Below, in pieces: positions 55,955-64,000 of a stretch of 64,000 bases of DNA. The position numbers and the translations under genes were made by a program. How positions within the stretch are numbered: the first letter of the stretch is position 1; every line of letters begins with the position of its first letter. The notes under the pieces were generated by a model that saw only the letters and a list, made by a program, of their open reading frames with translations, had not been told where the DNA came from and did no database searches. The stretch spans positions 2,876,571 to 2,940,570 of the forward strand of contig CAIIXF020000011.1 in assembly GCA_903813345.2 (NCBI GenBank). The letters are read 5' to 3'. The DNA is from Owenia fusiformis. Its lineage: Eukaryota; Annelida; Polychaeta; Sabellida; Oweniidae.

Positions 55955-57015
55955 AAGCAAAAATTCTCAAACTACAAGGCGATATTCTCAAACCACAAGG
56001 CGGCACTTGCAAACTATAATGCAACTCAAATATAATGTTCTACGCATAAATTGAAATCTCAAGGCAGAGTATTACAGTACAATGCAACATTTTCAAACTA
56101 CAAGGGGATATTCTCAAACCACAAGGCAGCACTATAATGTAACTCATATATAGTGTTCTAAGCATAATTGAAACCACAAGGTAGCATTCCCAAACTACAA
56201 GGCAGCATTCTCAAACTACAAGGTGGCACTTGCAAACTATAATATAACTCATATAGTGTTCAAAGCATAATTAAAACCACAAGGCAGAGTAGTATAACCA
56301 CAAGGCAGCATTCTCAAACTACAAGGCAGCATTCTCAAACCACAAGGCGGCACTTGCAAACTATAATATAACTCATATATAGTGTTCTAAGCATAATTAA
56401 AACCACAAGGCAGAGTAGTATAACCACAAGGCGGCACTTGCAAACTATAATGTAACTCATATAAAGTGTTCTAACCATAAATTAAAACCTCAAGGCAGAG
56501 TAGTATAACCACAGGGCAGCATTCTCGAACTACAAGGCAGCATTATCAAACTACAAGGCGGCATTTGCAAACTATAATGCAACTCATGTATAATGTTCTG
56601 AGCATAAATTGAAACCTCAAGGCAGAGTAGTGTAACCACAAGGCAGCATTCTCAAACTACAAGGCAGCATTCTCAAACCACAAGGCGGCACTTGCAAACT
56701 ATAATGTAACTCATTTATAGTGTTCCAAGCATAAATTGAAACCTCAAGGCAGAGTTGTATAACAACAAGGCAGCATTCTCAAACTACAAGGCAGCATTCT
56801 CAAACCACAAGGCGGCACTTGCAAACTATAATATAACTCATATATAGTGTTCTAAGCATAAATTGAAACCTCAAGGCAGAGTTGTATAACCACAAGGCAG
56901 CATTCTCAAACTACAAGGCAGCATTCTCAAACTACAAGGCAGCATTCTCAAACCACAAGGCGGCACTTGCAAACTGTAATGTAACTCATATATAGTGTTC
57001 TAAGCATAAATTGAA
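55955..57015 (+). repeat. 127-bp tandem repeat with 21-bp sub-units
   Basis: With CGGCACTTGCAAACTATAAT as phase mark, units lie at 56001, 56224, 56348, 56432, 56559, 56686, 56813 and 56961. The usual spacing is 127, and changes come from gain or loss of the 21-bp CAAACTACAAGGCAGCATTC motif. The array is part of the CACTA-like element's cargo. Confidence 0.85.
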
Positions 57016-57039
57016 ACAGATTTATTGATTTAGTATTTC

Positions 57040-57185
57040 TAACTTCAATTTTTCTCCCAATTCATTTTTAGTTATCCAGATTTTCTCCCGACGTATTTGT
57101 AGAAATCCAGGTTTTCTCCCAACTATCCAAAATAAATCCAGATTTTCACACTGATTTTCTTTCAAATTATCCAGATTTCTCCTGA
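57040..57185 (+). repeat. Short TTATCCAGATTTTCTCC repeats
   Basis: Four or five degenerate units of about 35 bp built on ATCCAGATTTTCTCC follow directly after the 127-bp array. Confidence 0.6.
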
Positions 57186-58930
57186 CTTTAAAATTAAAAT
57201 ATCCCCATTTTAATCATTTTTAGTTGACAGGTATGCTTTTGTTAGGTTGCAATGACCTATTATCCACAGCATTTCTAAAATTTTGTAATTTGACATATTA
57301 TTTTACTTTTTTAAATTAAAAAAAATATGCCCTTTTTGGAATGTTCAGGATTCACGATGGTCAGAACGAGATTGCATTTTTGATAATACAAATGTATTAC
57401 CTGTAAGCAGGTTTCAACGGATTTTGATACACATTTTTTGCCGTGTGTCCTATTATGATTACAACCAGCAGTTTCTTAGATAAACATGACAACCGGGAGA
57501 TAGTCTTCGGGCTGACATCTCGAGGCTGTTGTTTATGACTTCAATACGGTACATCAATATTGATTTCCTCGCAAAAATTTTACACTTAGCTTACGTCATT
57601 TTAATTCATTCAAACCTAAGACTCGTGCAAATTATGTATGATTCAAATGATTTGATATGGTGATCAGAAGTGTGCATTAAACAAAATAGATGTTCAAACA
57701 ATACAAATCTGAAATTGCTAGAAGGCATCGTGTGCCTCCCCAAGGCCAGTAACATATCTATGCAAATAAATAAACAGTGTCGACCCACATGATGAATGGC
57801 TATAGGTCCTAAGCTTGAAAAACTATTTCTAGACTACTCCACGGTATATCTTCTGTAATCAAGGTGGTTCAGCAGTTATAAAAACAAGGAAGTATTGGAT
57901 TATAAGGAATTAATATTTTGTTTTCATTTGATAATATTCATAATTGGTTCATGGGCATTCCATGCTTTGTTAAACAAAATTTGAGACCTTTGTCTCTGAT
58001 TGTCAAAAGTGAGACCCCCCAAATTGTTTTTTTAAAAATGAACCCCCTCACACCCCAGACCGCATATATAATATACATTTTGTATATTTTACAGATATCA
58101 CATCCACCAGGATTCATTATAGCAAAATAATAGTTCACAAATGAATTCAGCTGTGGGGAACAGCAAAAGTAGGGTTTTGAAGGGAGGTTGAAGGGGTATG
58201 TTACCTTCAAAAGTAGGATTTTAACGAGGGTCAAGGGGGTAGGCCCCGGTGTAGACACCCTGTAATATGGGTCTTTAACAGGGGTTAAGGATTGATTGAA
58301 GATACCCTGTGGAAAAGCTTGGCTTTAACATGGGTTGGGATGTTAGTTAAAGTAGGGGCTTAATGTGGTCTTAAAAAGCTCCAACGTTCCTCTTAAGGTG
58401 GTTAGTCACACTTTTTTCTCTAAAACTCAATTGTATTGTTGTAGCCAGAATGTTTCGGGTCAAGAGACCAATTGCGAAAGAAAGTTATCAAAAGGATTAA
58501 TGCAAATGCCATTTAGAATAAGATAAACCATGTAACCAGGTACATGAATTCCATTCTGACAGAATTTCAGAATCAGTTTCAAATTAAGTTTATTATGTTC
58601 GAAATCCCGAATGTCCCCGGGAGAATCTCTCTCTTCGAAATTATAATGTCAGATAGATACAAAATAATATTGATATAACTGAAGATACTTACTTTGGCTC
58701 CCGTTTTAATTTACCCTGCGTGCAGAGTCTAGTTAAACTACACTCTGCCTAGTAGAGACCATATTACAGTTTAGTAGCCCCGCCTCCACAACGGGTACCG
58801 GTGACAGTTTGGGTAAATCACTTTTGACCTACGCGCTTACCTTCCACCAATCAGCGAGCTTGAAGAAACATGTGCCAAATGCGTTCTAATTAAATATGTG
58901 CATGTCACTGGTCAATTCCGGGCTCAACGA

Positions 58931-58998
58931 TGACGTCAGAAGGAATGACCATATAAAGAACGTCGGTCAAATTTGGCCGACGAACACTGATTGGCGCG
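58931..58998 (+). promoter_or_regulatory. CRE plus TATA promoter-like segment inside the CACTA-like element
   Basis: A perfect cAMP-response element TGACGTCA (58931-58938) lies 13 bases before TATAAA (58952-58957), with ATTGG and CCAAT boxes nearby (58990 and about 58848). The block has raised G+C. A 64-codon ORF starts at 59071 but overlaps a dispersed CCGCCAAATTAAA repeat and has no recognised family. The arrangement is that of an RNA polymerase II core promoter; activity is inferred. Confidence 0.4.
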
Positions 58999-60179
58999 GT
59001 GAGTTCACAGGTTTATTTTAGTTTGAAAGAGTGAAGACGAAGCTCTCTTTTAAGAAGTGAAGTCAAACGAATGCAAAGGGTAGTTTTAATTAGACGGATT
59101 GACGGAGTCAGAAAATCCGCCAAATTAAAATCCGTCAAATTTCAGTTTGGAATTTTTGTCAAATGCACTTCAGAAATTAAACTTCTGGAGCCCCCTTTCC
59201 TGTCAACTGAGCATGTCATCAACATGTCATACATTATCCCAAAAGAAATACAGAAAATATCTTAGTAAATACCCGTCCTAATGACATAAACCATGGGCTT
59301 TCAAGAGAATCTTTTGATAGCCCATGTATAAACATAGACAAAGATTAAACTTCAGTCCTGATTCCGCCAAATTAAATAGCCGCCAATATTTGAAATTGCG
59401 CAAATTCGTCAAATTAAGTAGCGTGAAGATAAGTGATCTAGATTACAGATCAAAGAAATCAATTCCAAGATCATTATTACTATGTATTTAGTTCGTCGTA
59501 TTTTTGAAAAGGGGTACAAGAAAACTATGTATTAATATATCAAGGGCAGGGTGCTAATGAATCTGATAGTTAAAGCGTATGCTAGTATGAGGGGCGACAT
59601 TTAAAGTAAAGCATTGTTTTAAATCCTGGGAAATGCACTCCCCCATTTTGCAAATATTGTGTGATGCCAATGAACCCTAACATTTGTTTTTGTTTTCGCG
59701 AGCAATCAACGAATATGTTTATGAAAATTTTGCGAGTCCAGACATATGATTCTCATTCTGTCTCAGCTTAGTGTTACCCATTTAAACAGACCCTCTTAAT
59801 TTATAACAAGTTAACAATTAAGAAGTCATGTTGCGATGTACTTTTCGTGACTCAAGTCGGATATAAAGTGAAAACATACTCTTTTTGATTTGATATCCCG
59901 TATTTAGCTAAAGCAAAACATGAAATATTAACACGTGCGGTAAATTATAATTTAAATGTTTCCATATATAGCGCAAAATCTCACATGGCAATTTAATAAC
60001 GACTAATTTTGTCTTGTGTCTAACCACGGCGTGCTTAGAGATTTCTAGACTCTAGTCACGCTCTGTCCACGCCAGCTCTAAACACGTCTAAGCACGCCTA
60101 GAAATCTCTAGATACACGGAGTTCCTAGACCGACTAAGCACGTCTAGAAATTACTAGAAATTCCACATTTGATGCAGTG

Positions 60180-60836
60180 ACTATTGCTATGTTTCACTGA
60201 TCTGACCATTGCTATGATACACGGATATGACCATTGCTATGTTTCACTGATCTGACCATTGCTATGATATACGGATATGATCATTGCTATGTTTTACGGA
60301 TATGACCATTGCTATGTTTTACGGAAATGACCATTGCTATGTTTTACGGATATGACCATTGCTATGATTTACGTATATGACCATTGCTATGAATTACGGA
60401 TATGACCATTGCTATGATATACGGATATGACTATTGCTATGTTTTACGGATATGATCATTGCTATGTTTCACTGATCTGACCATTGCTATGTTTTACGGA
60501 TATGACCATTGCTATGTTTTACGGATATGACCATTGCTATGTTTTACGTATATGACCATTGTTATGAATTACGGATATGACCATTGCTATGATTTACGTA
60601 TATGACCATTGTTATGAATTACGGATATGACCATTGCTATGATATACGGATATAACCATTGCTATGTTTTACGGATATGACCATTGCTATGTTTTACGGA
60701 TATGACCATTGCTATGTTTTACGGATATGACCATTGCTATGTTTTACGGATATGACCATTGCTATGTTTTACGGATATGACCATTGCTATGTTTTACGGA
60801 TATGACCATTGCTATGTTTTACGGATATGACCATTG
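60180..60836 (+). repeat. 25-bp minisatellite, right part
   Basis: About 26 units of the same repeat as 53990-54548, exactly 25 bp apart where regular. The last eight or so (from 60661) are nearly identical GTTTTACGG forms, so this end was homogenised or amplified most recently. Confidence 0.9.
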
Positions 60837-61139
60837 TTTGATTGTATATAGTTTTTAGGGTTAGGTGCATCATTTTATTACAGACATTATGTCTTTAGAG
60901 TTTTAGTTCAATGATAGTTTATAATTATATTATAGTATTACGTATTTAGGAGTGGAAACTTATTGACTTTTTGGTGTTTTATAAGTCTTGAGATATTTAG
61001 GTATTTTTCGCAACTCGATCTGCTTATAGTACTCGAGGACTAAGTATAGCCATATTTCCTCAATTCCATTTAACCCTCATGTCTGCAATTTCTTTTAAAC
61101 AGTATAAGTCGCAGTGAGGGGGCGGTTATTTTGGACCCC

Positions 61140-62065
61140 ACCCGTCGATTTTTCTATTTCTTGTCTGATTTTAATGTTTTAGAAAAGTGTTTTTTTTGGA
61201 AAAATCAAATTCAACATGACATATGGGATGTTTATTCTCTTTCAAAAATGCTTTGTGCCAAAAATGCTATATTTTCATTGCAGTCAATGAATAATTAACA
61301 ATTTCCAATTCAACTTGTTCAATTTGTTTTCTTTGGCATAAGCTTTCAAGATGTACACTTTCCTATTTCCCATTGGTTTACTTGGGAATGACGACTTTCA
61401 AAATTTCATCAAATTTATCATCAATTTTAGACCTATTGTAATTGAGGAAAAATTTGGGAAAAGTGATATTGGAAATAAGGTCAAGTTACGGTTCCATCGA
61501 TAGTATAATACTGGAGAGGTTAAGCTACCGTATAGAATCCAAAACGCAACTTAAACGTATCAATCGCCCCTATACAAATACATGTAGAGTCCACACTTAA
61601 ATAGCCGTTCAGCTCTAGTGTTTGTTTAGACTAGACCGTAGCTTGTAATGATTACATAGTAAGCCATTGATGAAGTTCAATAGCTGGTTTTCTAATACAT
61701 ATTTTAAACGAGCTCGTTTTGTAAGATTATTGGAGTTAAATCATGCGTAACATACATCATCTTCTTTAGAAAGAATTATACTCTGCATCAAAATCAAAAT
61801 TGCAAGGATAGTATTCAACAGAGATGAGTATAATGATTCCCGTTGATAGCAACGTGAAATTTAAAATCTCTCGTTCTAAACACGCAATTTTGAAGTTGAA
61901 CGGGTATCTGAAGTAGACTAAAGCGATACAATCCTATGTTGATTCAATGTACTTTGCGTTTACGTATACGTTTTGAAAAACCGTATTTGCTTAACCTCTC
62001 CACTATGTATTTTCTTCGCAGGTTAAGTAAATAAAAATTCAAAGGTTAAGAGGCTTTAACACGTA
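61140..62065. mobile_element. Second copy of the 10-13 kb fold-back family
   Basis: 61366-61508 matches the right arm at 12790-12947 (GACCTATTGTAATTGAGGAA, AAGTTACGGTTCCATC). 62003-62065 matches, inverted, the left flank at 10267-10330 (GAATTTTTATTTACTTAA). A MITE at 61512-62002 separates the two matching parts. Only one arm is clear. Confidence 0.6.
61512..62002. mobile_element. GGAGAGGTTAAGC MITE
   Basis: GGAGAGGTTAAGC at 61513 and GCTTAACCTCTCC at 61989 are exact inverted ends. Symmetry extends loosely through TACCGTAT/CCGTATTT and AAAACG. The 10.3-kb copy of the host element has no insertion here and so acts as an empty site. Confidence 0.75.
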
Positions 62066-64000
62066 GTTCAATGGGGGAGCTAAAGTTTGCAGCTTCCCAT
62101 TTATTATTAGACTGACAAAATTCCAGACGATTTCTGTCTGCCCTGTTTTAATATCTAAATCAATTGTCGTACCCCATGTATTCATGACGTCATCAATTAA
62201 GTATTCACGAAAGTGTATGTAAATGACACTCATAGTATGAGGAGTCAAGAAGTATGCAAGAGAAGCACGGAATCTGTTCTAAGCATCTAGCGTTAGACTT
62301 ATCGTCACCTCCTCCATGAATGTCAAAATACATTGGTACACATGACAATTTTATTTAGTTTTTCTCTACTTTATATTCGCATGTGTAATACGTATGTGCA
62401 ATTTTCACATTTGCATAATCTTTGTCGATGTTATTTTTTGAACTTGGTGACTTTGGCAATAAAAGTAATTGATACTCAATAAGTGTTTACTGTTGTTTTA
62501 TTAATACGAGTACCAGAGTGATGAATCTACAAAGAAATCACTTAAAGTATGTTTTTTCTTCCCTTATACTTATGGTTCTTTTGATTACGTCATCGCACCC
62601 ACAATACATTGCATACAAATGACTGCATCCACATAGATCGACTAGCCACAGTGTTATAAGTAAGTCTTATTTTGAGTCACATATGTACACTCGCCCCTAA
62701 CCAGTGACAAAAATTACCTTCGTACACTTAGGATGTACTTTGCCGATGTTAATTGATTTGAAGCAAAAATACGATGAACGTTTGATGTGAGTTTTAAAAA
62801 TTAATCTGAGGAATACGACAGGCGAAAATATGATCAATGGAAATGTGATACAACACACGGCTCTTTTAATTTCAACTTAAAATGCTATAAGGTATTTAAG
62901 TATTTTGTTTATTTGGCTTTAAGACACTGTAGACTTATCCACTCAGTCTTTTTCTGTGGCCTTTATGACGACATCTATTGAATTGTTCTTACATGAATAT
63001 TGTATAGTATATTAACCTGTTCCATATGAGATCAAATTAGTATTGCATCCACCCGAGACATAAAGTATTTAATACAGTCAAATTGAGTGATATAGAGTGA
63101 CACAATGGCCCGATGGTCAATGGATATACATGTATACACCTGTTGAACCAAGAGGAGGGAAAGCCCCGGAGCTTTAGATATAACAGACATAATTACGTCT
63201 CTTGCTTACCACCTTCATTTGTTCGAATTTTCACCGGCTAGTTTTCAAATACTACACTTCGATGTGATATTTTATTCGATGTAGGCATATCTCGTACAAA
63301 TTTCTTTATCTTGGTATGAAATAAAAAGCATTACTTAAAGCGCATTTCGAAAAAATTGAGGCCGCCATTTTGTTTGTCGATTTTGACCAATCAGAGACGT
63401 AGGTCATATCAATACAGGCTTACATTATAAGCGGTCGATCATCTTTGAACTTTGGGATTGGGATTCACCCTCCCCTGTGTTGAACCTGTATGTCCGAACA
63501 CCTCTCATGTGAACATTTCTTCTCAAACCCTTTACTATCATCCATTGACTCACACGAGGTAGTAAGCTAGGACACAAAACTGTTTTACCAGTGAACAAAT
63601 TGAAATTACTTTTTGTATTCGGGGCGAAAGTGCCAAGGTGGTTTTTTCCCCTAATATAGAAAATAACAAGGGGTACTTTATTATCCTTGAATAGTTTTTC
63701 AGTTGATCCTTAATCATCACAAAAACTTAACTGGAAGTTGTTAATATCACTCCTAATTAGTATACAAAGTTTCAATGATATGTCATTAATGGTTGTCGTG
63801 GAAACTACGATCTTTGTTGAAAAAGTCCATAATTTTGGTAAAGCCTGTACCTGTACATCATATAGAATGTGCATTATTTTTCAAATCAACAGATATCAGA
63901 ACATGTTAGTACTCTAAAAATTATCAGGACAGTTCAGACATTTGTTTAAATATAATTGATATTGTTATTCACATGATTAGTAAGTGTCAAAGACAATACA
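62066..64000. other. No gene seen
   Basis: AT-rich sequence with no supported ORF. GAGGCCGCCATTTTGTTTG with a nearby CCAATCAG (63358-63395) could be a promoter remnant. A stretch near 63100-63170 (CAATGGCCCGATGGTCAATG) is more balanced in composition but I cannot identify it. Confidence 0.4.

Larger units (their letters stand above)
54549..60179. mobile_element. CACTA/EnSpm-like element, 5.6 kb
   Basis: It starts CACTGCGTGAAAAATGGAAT and ends, reversed, CACTGCATCAAATGTGGAAT. ACT is duplicated at 54546-54548 and 60180-60182. CACTG ends with a 3-bp target duplication are the signature of the CACTA/EnSpm (CMC) superfamily. Subterminal regions are dense in short motifs (GACACGCC, CACGTCTA, GCACGTCT) like transposase-binding arrays. 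No transposase is seen. The cargo includes a retroposon tail, satellites and a promoter-like segment. Confidence 0.85.

Noticed and set aside
53990-60836. CRISPR-like array
   Set aside because: Units abut without unique spacers and the organism is an animal; it is a minisatellite.
63100-63170. tRNA-derived SINE head
   Set aside because: No acceptable B-box sequence and no tail were found.

Overview
This is AT-rich metazoan genomic DNA, probably from an aquatic, likely marine, invertebrate. Genes are split by introns, and most of the window is transposons, fold-back elements and satellites. The sequence does not allow a firmer taxonomic call.

Two genes are well supported. (1) The 3' half of QRSL1 (mitochondrial glutamyl-tRNA(Gln) amidotransferase subunit A) lies at 41-6616 on the + strand in six exons. 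One of its intron-exon junctions has been amplified as 103-bp tandem repeats, and one intron is filled with a LINE, a pogo-like element and a short MITE. (2) A secreted protein related to the SE-cephalotoxin/rapunzel family has one long exon at 51309-52606. I infer a tiny first exon at 38018-38045, downstream of a TATA box, which joins in phase and completes a signal peptide. The implied 13.3-kb intron carries several transposons. Weaker gene evidence is a BANP-type motif (TCTCGCGAGA) with an ATGGCG first exon at 20473-20538, two unidentified ORFs at 7.2-8.2 kb, and a duplicated exon-like block near 24.6 and 25.1 kb.

Layout: 0-6.6 kb QRSL1; 6.6-10.2 kb unidentified ORFs and LINE scraps; 10.3-13 kb a DNA transposon nested in a fold-back element; 13.5-14.6 kb a tandem duplication and a reverse-transcriptase scrap; 15.3-17.0 kb a 118/120-bp satellite element; 17.2-19.3 kb paired MITEs and a young LTR-like element; 19.6-23.5 kb a fold-back element, a promoter candidate and a hAT-like element with an 8-bp target duplication; 24-27.2 kb MITEs and exon-like repeats; 27.5-30.4 kb a homogenised 190-bp satellite; 32.6-33.5 kb an A/C-skewed degenerate repeat; 36.6-52.6 kb the cephalotoxin-like gene, whose intron holds a G-rich repeat element, an 889-bp palindrome and a three-level nest (LINE within LINE within a TIR element); 54-60.8 kb a 25-bp minisatellite split by a 5.6-kb CACTA/EnSpm-like element with an exact ACT target duplication; 61.1-62.1 kb a second copy of the 10-13 kb fold-back family, itself interrupted by a MITE.

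The sequence gives no sign that the genes form a common pathway. The main interest is the insertion history, which can be read base by base from several target-site duplications and partner copies, and the cephalotoxin-like gene model.
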